From contig NZ_JBHYFK010000001.1 in the NCBI RefSeq assembly GCF_051859565.1, positions 62,001 to 126,000 of the forward strand: a DNA stretch of 64,000 nucleotides. Direction: 5' to 3'. The first letter of the stretch is position 1. Every line of letters begins with the position of its first letter. Positions 9,259 to 18,331 of this stretch are shown in pieces. Position numbers and translations under genes: made by a program. Under the pieces are notes generated by a model. It worked only from the letters and a program-made list of their open reading frames with translations, was not told the DNA's origin and did no database searches. This DNA comes from Glycocaulis sp051859565 (GTDB lineage: Bacteria > Pseudomonadota > Alphaproteobacteria > Caulobacterales > Maricaulaceae).

Positions 9259-9942
9259 ATGATCGCGCTATTGCTGGCCACCCTCGCCTTTGCCGAGCCG
9301 GAAACCGCGCCGCAAGCGCAGGCTGAGCCGGTCTATGGCACCGCCGCCTACAGGGCCAGCTTTCTCACCGGACGCTTTTCCAATGCCCAGCAGTACGAGG
9401 CGTGGCAGAACGACGCCCAGCCGGATGTCCCCGCCTACGAGTTCGAGCTGTACTACGCCACGCATGCGCGCGTGGAGGCGCCCGGACTTGGCGAGCACGT
9501 TATCTATGTGGAATGGCGTTCCGGCGCAGCGGACGGCCCCGTCAGCCGCCAGCGGCTCTGGGTGTTTCGCGACGGCGAGGAACAATGGTCAACCGGGTTT
9601 GACGTTTTCAAATTCCGCGATTCCGAAGCTTTTGCCGGCCGCGCGGATGAAGATGGCGCATTTGCATCCCTTACCGCAGAGGACCTGATCGGCTACCCGG
9701 AGGCGTGTCTGGTGGAGACCCAGTCGCCAGCCCATGCGGGCTATTACTTCACCATCGAGAGCAATGATTGCGTCGTGACGGCCGAAACGGGGGATGAGAT
9801 ACGGCTGCGTGCCAGCCTGCGCGGTCATCGCCACTTCTTCACCTATCGCGAATGGGCCAGTACGCTGGAAGGCGAGCTCGTATACCAGTTCCCTGATGCG
9901 CCCTACCCCTACAGCTTCCGCCGCCTGCCCGATGAGGACTGA
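9259..9942 (+). CDS. CpeT/CpcT-family (chromophore lyase-like) secreted protein
   Basis: 227 residues with a short hydrophobic start (MIALLLATLAFA) that looks like a signal peptide. The body resembles the CpcT/CpeT family: LTGRFSNAQQYEAW near residue 35, an ELYYATHARV strand, RQRLWVFR in the middle and a C-terminal RHFFTYREWASTLEGELVY region. In cyanobacteria this family attaches bilins to phycobiliproteins. Homologues in non-phototrophs have no assigned role, and no phycobiliprotein gene is nearby, so a bilin-lyase function should not be assumed. The ATG at 9259 has GGAG nine bases upstream. It sits 9 bases before folP and is probably cotranscribed with it. Confidence 0.72.
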   Translation: MIALLLATLAFAEPETAPQAQAEPVYGTAAYRASFLTGRFSNAQQYEAWQNDAQPDVPAYEFELYYATHARVEAPGLGEHVIYVEWRSGAADGPVSRQRLWVFRDGEEQWSTGFDVFKFRDSEAFAGRADEDGAFASLTAEDLIGYPEACLVETQSPAHAGYYFTIESNDCVVTAETGDEIRLRASLRGHRHFFTYREWASTLEGELVYQFPDAPYPYSFRRLPDED

Positions 9943-9951
9943 CACCTCGCA

Positions 9952-10758
9952 ATGACACAGCGCCCCCGCCCGCTCGTCATGGGCATTGTCAATGTGACGC
10001 CCGACAGCTTCTCCGATGGCGGTCAGCATTTTGATGCCGCCCGCGCCATCGCGCATGGCCATGCCCTGATCGATGCGGGCGCAGACTGGCTGGATATTGG
10101 CGGGGAAAGCACCAGGCCCGGCGCGCAGCCGGTCAGCGAAGCGGATGAGCTGACCCGCATCATCCCTGTGATCGAAGGGCTCGCGGGTACTGGCATTCCC
10201 CTCTCCATCGACACGATGAAGCCGGGCGTGGCGCGCGCCGCCGTGCAGGCAGGCGCGAGCCTCTGGAATGATGTGAACGCCCTGCAGGCCGATGACGCGC
10301 TGGAAACGGCCGCGGAGCTGGGCTGCAAGGTATGCCTCATGCACATGCAGGGCGCACCGCAGACCATGCAGGCCGACCCCGTTTACGGCGATGTCGTGGC
10401 CGAGGTGGAAGCTTTCCTGCTCGCGCGCGTCGAAGCCGCAGTGCAGGCGGGCGTTTCACGCGAAAATATCTGGCTTGATCCCGGCATAGGGTTCGGCAAG
10501 ACACTCACCCATAATCTGGCGCTGATGGCAGTCCTGCCACGCCTTGCAGGCCATGGCTTCCCGCTCCTCTTTGGCGCGTCTCGCAAGCGCTTCATCGCCG
10601 CGCTGGACGGCGATGCGCCCGCAGACCAGCGCCTTGGCGGGTCACTGGCGGCGGCGCTGCACGCGGCCCGGTCAAAAGCCGGGATGATCCGCGTGCATGA
10701 TGTGCGCGAAACCGTGCAGGCGCTGAAAATTCAGGCCGCCATCGCCAGCGCGCTCTAG
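9952..10758 (+). CDS. folP: Dihydropteroate synthase
   Basis: 268 residues, full length. It condenses p-aminobenzoate with dihydropterin pyrophosphate in folate synthesis and is the sulfonamide target. The diagnostic IVNVTPDSFSDGG is at residues 12-24 and is followed by DAGADWLDIGGESTRPGA, the pterin-binding SIDTMKPGVARAA, LMHMQGAPQTMQ, a WLDPGIGFGKT loop and the C-terminal RVHDVRE. It lies nine bases after the CpeT-like gene. Its TAG overlaps the stop of the convergent helicase gene in a shared CTAG at 10755-10758. Confidence 0.97.
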   Translation: MTQRPRPLVMGIVNVTPDSFSDGGQHFDAARAIAHGHALIDAGADWLDIGGESTRPGAQPVSEADELTRIIPVIEGLAGTGIPLSIDTMKPGVARAAVQAGASLWNDVNALQADDALETAAELGCKVCLMHMQGAPQTMQADPVYGDVVAEVEAFLLARVEAAVQAGVSRENIWLDPGIGFGKTLTHNLALMAVLPRLAGHGFPLLFGASRKRFIAALDGDAPADQRLGGSLAAALHAARSKAGMIRVHDVRETVQALKIQAAIASAL

Positions 10759-12803
10759 CTGTCCTTGCGCGGCTTGCGCTTGATGCGCTTCAGGGTCTGA
10801 TCACCGCCTGACGGGCCATCGCCCTTATAGGGCTTTTTGCCGGCCTGCGGTTTGCCATCCTTGCCGGGCTTGCCAGCGCGGAACGGTTTCTCGCCGCCCG
10901 CCGGCTTGTCCTTCCGGAAAGGCTTGTCGCCCTTGAAGGATTTGCCGCCCTTGTGCGGCCCCTTGTGCGCTCCATCCGGCTTCTTCCCGCCGGACAGCGG
11001 CTTGATATTCACACTCGGCGCGGGCGGCTTGTCCTCATAGAGGGCATCTTCCTCGCGCTCTGTCTTGCGGGCAAAGCGCTCCCGGCGGCCCGGACGGTCA
11101 TCGCGCGGCGGGCGCTGACGGGCGGGCGGCGCATCCGGATTGGCAGGCTGCAAGGGCGTATCGCCCGCGCGCCGGACCACCACGTTCTGGTCACGCTCGC
11201 GCGGCTCCAGAAGTGATTTTTCGAAATGCTCGACCTGCGCGCCGGTGATTTCAAAGCGGGTGGCCACCTCGCCAATATCAATCGCGCCAATATCGCGGCC
11301 CGTGACATCGCCCAGACGGCAGATCATCGGCACCAGCCAGCGCGGCTCGGCGCGTTGACGCCGGCCCATATCCACTTCGAACCAGACACTGCCCTCAAAC
11401 CCGGCGCGCGGCGTGCGTTCACGCCGCTCGCGCCGCTCAAACGGCTCATTGCGGTCGCGCGGAGCTCGCTCCTCGCGCCGGACCGGGCCGCTATCCACGC
11501 CCAGCTCTTCTGGCGCGGGCAGGCGGCGCTCCAGCTCGGCCAGAAAGCCCAGCGCGACGCGTTCAGCGCCAAAGCGCTCAATGATCTCGCGCGCTTCGCT
11601 GAGCCGGTCTTCGTCGATCTCGCCAGCAAAGGCGGGATGTTCACCAAGACGCTCGCGGTCTTTTGCCCGCACGGCCTCCGCGTCCGGCGCGTCGGACCAC
11701 TCCGCATCGAGGCGCGCATCGCGTAAAAGCCTCGTCGCCCGGCCGCGCTGATTGAACCCGGTGACCAGCACGCTGATACCCTTCGCGCCCGCGCGGCCCG
11801 TACGCCCTGAACGGTGCAGCAGGGTCTCTGAATTGTTGGGAAGATCGGCATGGATAACCAGATCCAGGCCCGGCAAATCAATCCCGCGCGCAGCCACATC
11901 CGTCGCCACGCACACAGCCGCCCGGCCATCGCGCAGCGATTGCAGCGCCTTGGTGCGCTCTGCCTGGCTCAGCTCGCCTGAGAGGGCCACCGAAGCAAAT
12001 CCGCGATTGGCAAGACGTGCCGCCATGCGGTTCACGCCTTCGCGCGTGCCGCAGAACACCAGAGCGCGCGGCGCGCCATGATAGCGCAGCACGTTGATGA
12101 CAGCGTTTTCCCGGTCGCGCGGCGGCACGGCATGCACGACATAGCTGATATCGGCGTGCTGGCTGCCATGACTGATCGTGGAGATACGTACCGCATCTGA
12201 CTGATAGGTCTGGGCGATGCGCGCGATCTCTTTCGACACCGTAGCCGAGAACAGCAGCGTGCGGCGCTCTTCAGGGGCAGACCCCAGAATGAATTCAAGG
12301 TCTTCGCGGAAGCCGAAATCGAGCATCTCGTCGGCTTCATCGAGCACGATGGCGCGAATGGCAGACAGGTCCAGCGCGCCCCGCTCGATGTGATCCTTCA
12401 GACGGCCCGGCGTGCCGACAATGATGTGTGCGCCGCGCTCCATGGCCCGGCGCTCGGCACGAGGATCCATACCCCCGACCGCAGAAGCAATACGCGCGCC
12501 CGCATCAGCATAAAGCCAGGTGAGCTCGCGCTGGACCTGCAGGGCCAGCTCGCGCGTGGGCGCGATCACAAGAGCCAGCGGGCTTTGCGAAAAGGGCAGT
12601 TTTTCGTCCTCGCCCAGAAGGTCAGGGGCCATCGCGATGCCGAAGGCCACCGTCTTGCCAGAGCCGGTCTGGGCGGAAACCAGCAGATCCTGCCCGAAAG
12701 CGTCCTCGGCCAGCACCGCGCCCTGAACGTCGGTAAGGGTCTCATAGCCCTTGCGCGCCAGCGCTGCGCGCAGCGCGGGGTGGATAGTGTCAGGCAGCGT
12801 CAT
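10755..12803 (-). CDS. DEAD-box ATP-dependent RNA helicase (DbpA/CsdA-like) with long basic tail
   Basis: 682 residues. Helicase core: AQTGSGKT at 44-51, PTRELA, DEAD in VLDEADEML, SAT in LFSATVS, and HRSGRTGRAG in motif VI. Around residues 480-555 there is a DbpA-type RNA-binding region (SVWFEVDMGRRQRAEPRWLV onward), which in DbpA anchors the helicase to 23S rRNA. The last roughly 130 residues are a Lys/Arg/Gly/Pro-rich tail with repeated GDKPF, GEKPF and GKKPY units, likely disordered and RNA-binding. A ribosome assembly or RNA-decay role is inferred. The ATG at 12803 has GAGG upstream and begins directly before the conserved core; a longer frame exists. Confidence 0.93.
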   Translation of the reverse strand: MTLPDTIHPALRAALARKGYETLTDVQGAVLAEDAFGQDLLVSAQTGSGKTVAFGIAMAPDLLGEDEKLPFSQSPLALVIAPTRELALQVQRELTWLYADAGARIASAVGGMDPRAERRAMERGAHIIVGTPGRLKDHIERGALDLSAIRAIVLDEADEMLDFGFREDLEFILGSAPEERRTLLFSATVSKEIARIAQTYQSDAVRISTISHGSQHADISYVVHAVPPRDRENAVINVLRYHGAPRALVFCGTREGVNRMAARLANRGFASVALSGELSQAERTKALQSLRDGRAAVCVATDVAARGIDLPGLDLVIHADLPNNSETLLHRSGRTGRAGAKGISVLVTGFNQRGRATRLLRDARLDAEWSDAPDAEAVRAKDRERLGEHPAFAGEIDEDRLSEAREIIERFGAERVALGFLAELERRLPAPEELGVDSGPVRREERAPRDRNEPFERRERRERTPRAGFEGSVWFEVDMGRRQRAEPRWLVPMICRLGDVTGRDIGAIDIGEVATRFEITGAQVEHFEKSLLEPRERDQNVVVRRAGDTPLQPANPDAPPARQRPPRDDRPGRRERFARKTEREEDALYEDKPPAPSVNIKPLSGGKKPDGAHKGPHKGGKSFKGDKPFRKDKPAGGEKPFRAGKPGKDGKPQAGKKPYKGDGPSGGDQTLKRIKRKPRKDS

Positions 12804-12946
12804 GAAAAGGCCTCGCAGGCGCGCGCTCAGACACAATCTGGCAGCGCGACACAAAAAACATCAGGCGCGCAAATCCTCCGGCGCCCATACAGCGCGGCGC
12901 TATAGCAGCTTCCCCGTGATAAGGGAACTGATCTGGCTTTGAGGGC

Positions 12947-13468
12947 TTACAACCCCTCAAAGACGCTGTCGAAGCGCACCATGCCTTTCACCCCTTTCAT
13001 CGCCGCCCGGTCCAGCCGCGAAATCATGAAGGCTTCCTCCGGAACGCCCTCATAGGGGCACGTGATTCCCAGCGGCCCCGCCGGGACGAAACCGAAGCGC
13101 GGATAGTAGGCCGGGTGGCCGATCAGCACGACATAAGGCGCGCCGCGCGCCTGCGCACATGACAGTGCCGAGCGGCAGAGCGCCGACCCGACACCGCTGC
13201 GCTGGCCGGCCGGGTCAACACTGACAGGCGCCAGCGCCAGCCCGTCCCTGACCACCCCGCCCGCCTCGTCGACGATGGGCGCGGGCGAGAGCATGATATG
13301 CCCGGCAAGCCCATTGCCCGGTATCTCGGCGACCAGCGAAATCACCTCATCGCCATGCTTGTCACGCAACAGATCGACCAGCCTTGCCTCGTCATCGCGC
13401 TGGAAGGCGGCATGGGTGAGCCGGTGAACAGCCGTCTGGTCCTGTTTTGTCTCAGGTCTGATCAGCAT
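12947..13468 (-). CDS. GNAT-family N-acetyltransferase (YhbS-like)
   Basis: 173 residues with the GNAT fold: LIRPETKQDQTAVHRLTHAAF at the N-terminus, VSVDPAGQRSGVGSALCR as the acetyl-CoA pyrophosphate loop (motif A), then GHPAYYPRFGF typical of YhbS-type members. It would transfer an acetyl group from acetyl-CoA to an unknown small molecule or protein. It starts nine bases after the stop of the upstream ABC exporter gene and is probably cotranscribed with it. Substrate unknown. Confidence 0.88.
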   Translation of the reverse strand: MLIRPETKQDQTAVHRLTHAAFQRDDEARLVDLLRDKHGDEVISLVAEIPGNGLAGHIMLSPAPIVDEAGGVVRDGLALAPVSVDPAGQRSGVGSALCRSALSCAQARGAPYVVLIGHPAYYPRFGFVPAGPLGITCPYEGVPEEAFMISRLDRAAMKGVKGMVRFDSVFEGL

Positions 13469-13477
13469 GACCCGCCC

Positions 13478-15256
13478 CTATTCCGCCACTGCCAGCGCCG
13501 CGAGGCGCGCATAGACGCCCTCGCCTTGCGCGCGCAGCTCGCCATGCGTGCCCTGCTCGACGATCCGGCCTTCATTGAAGACCAGAATCCGGTCTGCGTC
13601 CCGGATAGTGGACAGGCGGTGCGCGATCACGATAGCCGTGCGGCCCGCCATCACATCGGCCATCGCCTCCTGCACCTCGCGCTCGGTCTCGTTATCGAGG
13701 CTGGACGTGGCTTCATCGAAGATGAGGATCGGCGCATCGGCGAGCACCGCGCGGGCAATCGCCACACGCTGACGCTCCCCGCCCGACAGCTTCACACCGC
13801 GCTCTCCCACCAGCGTGTCATAACCGGCGGGCAGGCGCGTGATGAAATCATGGGCGCGGGCACGCTTTGCCGCCGCGACAATCTCCTCCATGGAGGCATC
13901 GGCGCGCGCATAGGCGATATTCTCCGCAATCGTGCGGTGAAACAGGGCCGGATCCTGCGGCACGAGCGCTATGGAACGTCGCAGGCTTGCCTGCTTCACG
14001 GCGCGCACATCCTGCCCGTCAATGAGGATAGCGCCCTCATCAACATCGTAGAGCCGCTGGACCAGCTTCACGAAGGTCGACTTGCCAGAGCCTGTCGGAC
14101 CGACCAGCGCCACTTTCTCGCCAGCGGGAACCTCCAGCGAGAAATCCTCGTAGAGCGGGCGGTTCTGCCCGGCATAGGTGAAGCGCACGCGGTCAAAACT
14201 GATTGCCCCGGGACCCGGCACAAAGTCCGGTGCATCCACAGCATCGGCGATTTGCGTTTCCTGCAGCGCGTAGGCGGCGATGTCCTGGATCTCATCGAGA
14301 CCACGCTGGACGTTCTGCACTTCCTCGCCAAAGCGGCGCATATAGCCCGCCATCAGCATGAAGGCGGTGATCGCAAACACCACCGCGCCGGGGCTTGCCT
14401 CACCGCGCTGCCACAGATTGATGAGCAGCCCCGTCAGGCCCGCCTGCAGGGCGAGCACGGCAATGATCTGCACCAGCCAGGTGTTCACAAAGCGCAGCCA
14501 GGTCTTCTTCACTTCCGCCCGCCAGCGCCAGGCCAGCGTATGAAAGCGCTGGTCCTCACGCGCTTCTGCGCCAAAGCTCTTCACCGTGGCGATGCCCGAT
14601 ACGGCGTCGGCAACCGCCCCGCCAAGCTCGGAATCGATACGGTTGGAACGGATATTCTGCGGGCGCACATAAAGCGCGGACATCAGCACCGAGGCCACGA
14701 TGAAAATGGCGGTGACGCTCAGCGCATAGAGCCCGACCAGCGGCCAGGTGAACAGCATGTAGACACCCAGCCCCGCCATCACGAGGACAGAGGGGATCAG
14801 CCCGAACCAGAGCGTCGCGGTGATCGTGTCATACGCCCACATGCCGCGCGTGATCTTGCGCACGACCGAGCCGGCGAACGTGCTGGCATGCCAGTCGAGC
14901 GCGAAGCGCTGTACGCGTGCAAACGATTCCGTCGTCATGTCGGCCATGTTGGCGCTGGAAAAGCGTATCTCGAAGCGCACCGCGATCTGGCGCATGGCGT
15001 TGAACGCAATGGCGAGGCCCAGAAACAGCGCGAACGCCGCCCAGTGGCCGCCATCACCGTCCGTTGTCATGGAATCAATGAGTCTCCCCGCGGCGACGGG
15101 GATGAATACGTCAATCACCGTGGCAATGAGCGTGAAACCCACCAGCGCAGCGAAGAACCACGGGCGGCGCATCCATTGCCGCCAGAGGAAAGCCAGAACG
15201 GCAGAATTGGAAAGCACGCGCGGTGCATGCGCGTCGTCATCAAATTGTTCGGTCAT
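13478..15256 (-). CDS. ABC-type exporter, fused membrane and ATPase domains (MsbA/multidrug type)
   Basis: 592 residues from the ATG at 15256, a half-transporter that would work as a homodimer in the inner membrane. Six transmembrane helices occupy roughly residues 30-310. The ATPase domain has Walker A GPTGSGKST at about 386-394, a Q-loop VPQDPALF, signature LSGGERQRVAIARA near 490 and Walker B ILIFDEATSSLD near 510, with the H-loop IAHRLSTI. Family members export lipids, drugs or peptides; nothing nearby indicates the cargo. A GAG-containing ribosome site precedes this ATG; an upstream in-frame extension of 17 codons lacks support. Confidence 0.93.
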   Translation of the reverse strand: MTEQFDDDAHAPRVLSNSAVLAFLWRQWMRRPWFFAALVGFTLIATVIDVFIPVAAGRLIDSMTTDGDGGHWAAFALFLGLAIAFNAMRQIAVRFEIRFSSANMADMTTESFARVQRFALDWHASTFAGSVVRKITRGMWAYDTITATLWFGLIPSVLVMAGLGVYMLFTWPLVGLYALSVTAIFIVASVLMSALYVRPQNIRSNRIDSELGGAVADAVSGIATVKSFGAEAREDQRFHTLAWRWRAEVKKTWLRFVNTWLVQIIAVLALQAGLTGLLINLWQRGEASPGAVVFAITAFMLMAGYMRRFGEEVQNVQRGLDEIQDIAAYALQETQIADAVDAPDFVPGPGAISFDRVRFTYAGQNRPLYEDFSLEVPAGEKVALVGPTGSGKSTFVKLVQRLYDVDEGAILIDGQDVRAVKQASLRRSIALVPQDPALFHRTIAENIAYARADASMEEIVAAAKRARAHDFITRLPAGYDTLVGERGVKLSGGERQRVAIARAVLADAPILIFDEATSSLDNETEREVQEAMADVMAGRTAIVIAHRLSTIRDADRILVFNEGRIVEQGTHGELRAQGEGVYARLAALAVAE

Positions 15257-15591
15257 GATCGTCTCGAATGCTTTGGCCCGCATGGCCCGGTAACGGGCGC
15301 GGACCAAGGGTCTGAAAATGGGAGCGTGGCTGTGCGGCAGGGGAAAGCGTTACGCAGGACAGCAGCCTTTCGGCCGGTGGTCCCGGTGCCCTCCAGATGC
15401 CGCGCTACCGCGTGCGCGTGAGGGCGCTCCAGATTTCAGATCGCATGGGTCGGACGAGACCTCCTTTGGACGGCTTAACGCCGCCGGTGAGACGATCCTG
15501 TTACACCTGCCCGGTAGCCGGGCCAAGCGCGCAGACGGAAAACTGTGGCATTGTGGTTAACAGGTGTGGCGATGAAGGCACAGGGATCGCA
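15257..15591. other. Non-coding stretch upstream of the ABC exporter
   Basis: Together with the following repeat this is the longest gene-free interval of the window (about 460 bases to the GST stop). Short open frames exist but show no recognisable protein or ribosome site. It should contain the promoter of the minus-strand ABC exporter/GNAT operon. No tRNA, small-RNA or riboswitch pattern was recognised. A 7-base inverted pair ACACCTG/CAGGTGT (near 15504 and 15560) is the only feature noticed and may be chance. Confidence 0.5.
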
Positions 15592-15692
15592 TCCTTCGAG
15601 ACGCTCGCTTCGCTCGCCCTCAGGATGAGGGATCGAGCTTTATGCCCTCATCCTGAGGGGCTTCGTAAGAAGCCGTCTCGAAGGACGAGGGC
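15592..15692. repeat. Palindromic intergenic repeat, family A, copy 1
   Basis: A long inverted repeat: TCCTTCGAGACG at 15592-15603 pairs with CGTCTCGAAGGA at 15674-15685, and a 15-base inner arm CCCTCAGGATGAGGG (15617-15631) pairs exactly with CCCTCATCCTGAGGG (15645-15659). Small GCTCGCTTCGCTC-type hairpins sit within each arm. The same arrangement occurs at 29610-29707. Elements with these CCTGAGG and TCTCGAAGGA arms are widespread in alphaproteobacterial genomes, usually between genes. Here it lies past the GST stop and may help terminate or stabilise that transcript. Confidence 0.85.
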
Positions 15693-15718
15693 ATAAGCGA
15701 ACAGTGAAGATCAACGCC

Positions 15719-16396
15719 TTAGAAATCCAGATCGGCATACCACCGGGCAGGCGGCAGGCCGGGCAGGCGGTCATCCAGGAGCGAGCGGAAGGCCGGGCGG
15801 CACTTGATGCGCTCATACCAGGCTTTTGCCGCCGGGAAGCTGTCCCAGGGCACATCGCCGAGATAATCGACGCAGGAGAGATGCGCCGCCGCCACCAGAT
15901 CGGCCATGGAGTAGCGCGGCCCCGCCAGCCCGTCGCGGCGCTCCAGAAGCATGCTCATATAATCAAGATGCGCCCGCAGGAAATCGCGCCCCGCCCGGAT
16001 GACCGAAGCATCGGGAGAACCCAGATTCTGCATGCGCTTTTCCAGCTTCTCATGCAGCAGATAGGCGTTCACCTCGGCGTCAAACTTGCGGTCAAACCAG
16101 GTGACCAGCCGGCGCACCTCCGCGCGGCCCGCCGGTTCTGATGGCAGAAGCGGCGGTTCGGGCCGGGTCTCTTCAAGATGGGCCAGAATGGCATCGGCCT
16201 GCACGATGACCAGCGGCGTCTCGCCGCTACGGTCTTCAAGCACGGGCGTCAGCCCTGCGGGATTGAGGTCGAAAAACGCATCTTCCGGTTCCCATACCCG
16301 CTGGAAGCGCAGCTCCACGGCGCACTTCTTCTCGGCCAGCGCAATACGCGCCTGCCGGGACCAGGGATCAAGGGGCCAGTGGTGCAGAATAAACAT
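15719..16396 (-). CDS. Glutathione S-transferase family protein
   Basis: 225 residues. The N-terminal thioredoxin-like domain begins FILHHWPLDPWSRQARIALAE, where the Ser or Pro-proximal residues would activate glutathione, and continues with FDLNPAGLTPVLED, the cis-Pro segment (TPVL) of GSTs. The C-terminal half is all-helical with YSMADLVAAAHLSCVDYLGD, the N-capping box region. It probably conjugates or reduces small electrophiles in the cytoplasm; the exact substrate is unknown. It is 45 bases from the CDF transporter gene on the same strand. Confidence 0.9.
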   Translation of the reverse strand: MFILHHWPLDPWSRQARIALAEKKCAVELRFQRVWEPEDAFFDLNPAGLTPVLEDRSGETPLVIVQADAILAHLEETRPEPPLLPSEPAGRAEVRRLVTWFDRKFDAEVNAYLLHEKLEKRMQNLGSPDASVIRAGRDFLRAHLDYMSMLLERRDGLAGPRYSMADLVAAAHLSCVDYLGDVPWDSFPAAKAWYERIKCRPAFRSLLDDRLPGLPPARWYADLDF

Positions 16397-16441
16397 CGGC
16401 CAAAACGCTAATGCGCTTCGCGCGGCGGTTTAAGCGCGTAT

Positions 16442-17446
16442 TCAGCGCGCGCCGCCATCATGGGGCTCCGGGTCGGCGTCGAAAAAGCCCCGCCCGTGCG
16501 CCTCGCCATAGCCTTTGGGATCGGAATGGATCAGCAGGTCCGCGGCCGGATAGTGTTTGAGGACCCGCAGCTCGGCCGCCACCACGACGTCATGAGCCTC
16601 TTTGAGCGTCTGGAACGGCTCCAGATCCATGTGAACCTGAATGTGGATAAGCGGCCCGGCCGCGCGGGTACGTAGCTCATGCACGCCCAGCACGCGCGGA
16701 TCGTCTGTCAGGAGAGCCTCGATATGCGCGCGGGTTGCGTCCGGCAATTCCCGGTCGAGCAGCTGGTTGACGGACTCCCGTCCCAGCTCAAACGCCGACT
16801 TTGCCAGCAGAACACCAACAAACAGCGCCAGAATCGGGTCTGCCCGCTCCAGCCCGGCAAAGACCGCCAGCGCAATCCCGCCCATCACGGCCAGGTTGGA
16901 CAATACATCGGCAGAATAATGCGCACGGTCGCCTGTTACGGCGATGGAGCCGGTGCGCCGGATCACCAGCGTCTGCATGCGGATAAGGCCCAGAGTCAGC
17001 ACCAGCGACAGCGCCATCACCGCCAGCGCCCAGCCGCCCGCCTCGACGGGCTGCGGATCAATGAGGCGGCGCGTGCCTTCCACGAAGAGGAAGAGGGCAG
17101 ACGCCGCCACCAGCACCGCCTGCAGAAGACTGGAGAATGCCTCCGCTTTGCCATGGCCGAAGCGGTGCTCGTTATCGGCAGGACGGGCCGCATAGCGCAC
17201 AGCCAGAAACGCCGTCACAGAGGCCGCAAGGTCCAGAAGCGAATCGAAGAAGCTCGCCAGCAGGGCGATCGACCCGGAGCCTATCCAGCCCGCGAGCTTG
17301 GCGCCCACCAGAATCAGCGCCACGCTTACCGAAAGCGCCGTCGCCATCGTATTGATGCGCTGGGACTTGGCCGGATCCATACGGCCCGGCCCCGCCGGGC
17401 TGGCAGGCTGGATATCCGTTTCGGGGGCGGGCGCGGGATTAGTCAT
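16442..17446 (-). CDS. Cation diffusion facilitator (CDF) family divalent metal exporter, FieF-like
   Basis: About 334 residues from the ATG at 17446. Six transmembrane helices fill residues about 35-220. The metal sites typical of FieF are visible: SFFDSLLDLAAS in helix 2 and HYSADVLSNLAV in helix 5, plus the DNEHRFGHGKAEAFSSL loop between helices 2 and 3. The C-terminal cytoplasmic domain has the His-containing VHELRTRAAGPLIHIQVHMD strand pair for metal-induced dimerisation. It would export Zn, Fe, Mn or Cd by proton antiport. A GTG seven codons upstream is possible but has no better ribosome site. Confidence 0.93.
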   Translation of the reverse strand: MTNPAPAPETDIQPASPAGPGRMDPAKSQRINTMATALSVSVALILVGAKLAGWIGSGSIALLASFFDSLLDLAASVTAFLAVRYAARPADNEHRFGHGKAEAFSSLLQAVLVAASALFLFVEGTRRLIDPQPVEAGGWALAVMALSLVLTLGLIRMQTLVIRRTGSIAVTGDRAHYSADVLSNLAVMGGIALAVFAGLERADPILALFVGVLLAKSAFELGRESVNQLLDRELPDATRAHIEALLTDDPRVLGVHELRTRAAGPLIHIQVHMDLEPFQTLKEAHDVVVAAELRVLKHYPAADLLIHSDPKGYGEAHGRGFFDADPEPHDGGAR

Positions 17447-17500
17447 GGCGCCGATATAGGCGCACACCGTTACCTTGTCACCAACGCCCGCTAGCGCAGA

Positions 17501-18238
17501 TCAGCTCGCAAAATAGGCCTCAACCTCGCGGATCAGCGCCTTCTTCGCCACTTCCACGATGCGCTTGCCCTTCTCGGGCGTCGCCTGTGAGGGATCAGAG
17601 CCGATCCGGCCATCGGGGAAGTTCTTGCGGTAGTCTGCCGCGTCGGTGAACCGGCCCTCTGGCGCGGTTTTGGGTGTCATCACCACATCTTTCACCGCTT
17701 CCGGGTAGGCGTAATAGGTGACGGCCACTTCAGAGGCCGTCGCATGGCTGCCATCGCCTTCAGGGAACAGCTCCTTGCAGACCTGTGCCACCTCGTCAAA
17801 CATCCACCAGGAGGTCTGTTTGAGCTTGTAGGGGCAGGCCTCGCCATCCAGCGACCAGGCCGCATAGCTTTCCACGAACGCGGCATCAATGGTGGTGATA
17901 TTCCCGCCATGGCCATTGAGGAAGAAGATGCGCTTGAAGCCGTGCCGGTGCAGGCTGTCGATCCAGTCATTGAGCGCGGCAATCATGGTTGTCGGGCGCA
18001 GCGTGATGGTGCCGGTAAAGCCTAGATGGTGCTGGGCAGAGCCAACCGAGAAGGTCGGCCCGACCAGAAAACCCGCCTCATCGCCGGCGGCCTTGGCGAT
18101 CACTTCAGGGCAGATCGCATCGGTGCCGAGAAGGCCATTGGGGCCATGCTGCTCGACAGAGCCGATCGGGATGATGATGCCCTTGGACTTCTTCAGATAG
18201 GCTTCGACTTCGGGCCAGCTGGCCTGGTTGAGCTGCAT
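17501..18238 (-). CDS. Creatininase-family amidohydrolase
   Basis: 245 residues from the ATG at 18238, which has GGGAGA upstream. Metal-ligand motifs of the creatininase/mycofactocin-MftE/ArfB family are present: IIPIGSVEQHGPNG near residue 27, GTDAICPEVIAKAAG, and FFLNGHGGN in the middle. Members hydrolyse cyclic amides such as creatinine or formamidopyrimidines with a dinuclear Zn or Mn site. No riboflavin or mycofactocin gene accompanies it here, so the substrate is open. It is monocistronic by spacing (54 bases to the CDF gene). Confidence 0.85.
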   Translation of the reverse strand: MQLNQASWPEVEAYLKKSKGIIIPIGSVEQHGPNGLLGTDAICPEVIAKAAGDEAGFLVGPTFSVGSAQHHLGFTGTITLRPTTMIAALNDWIDSLHRHGFKRIFFLNGHGGNITTIDAAFVESYAAWSLDGEACPYKLKQTSWWMFDEVAQVCKELFPEGDGSHATASEVAVTYYAYPEAVKDVVMTPKTAPEGRFTDAADYRKNFPDGRIGSDPSQATPEKGKRIVEVAKKALIREVEAYFAS

Positions 18239-18331
18239 GCCGGTATGTCTCCCGCAAATGAGGGGTAAATCATTCGCGACGGAGATCAGCCGATCACGCA
18301 CCGTCTTGCAAGGGGATAGGCGCAGATAGGT

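Noticed and set aside
13298..15421. A long plus-strand open frame of over 700 codons antisense to the ABC exporter
   Set aside because: It mirrors the minus-strand gene in a GC-rich genome where third-position bias removes stops on the opposite strand. It has no recognisable domain, ribosome site or plausible composition.
15257..15591. Possible small RNA, SRP RNA or cobalamin riboswitch in the longest gene-free interval
   Set aside because: None of the conserved motifs (SRP GGAAGG loops, cobalamin box, tmRNA ends) could be found by reading.
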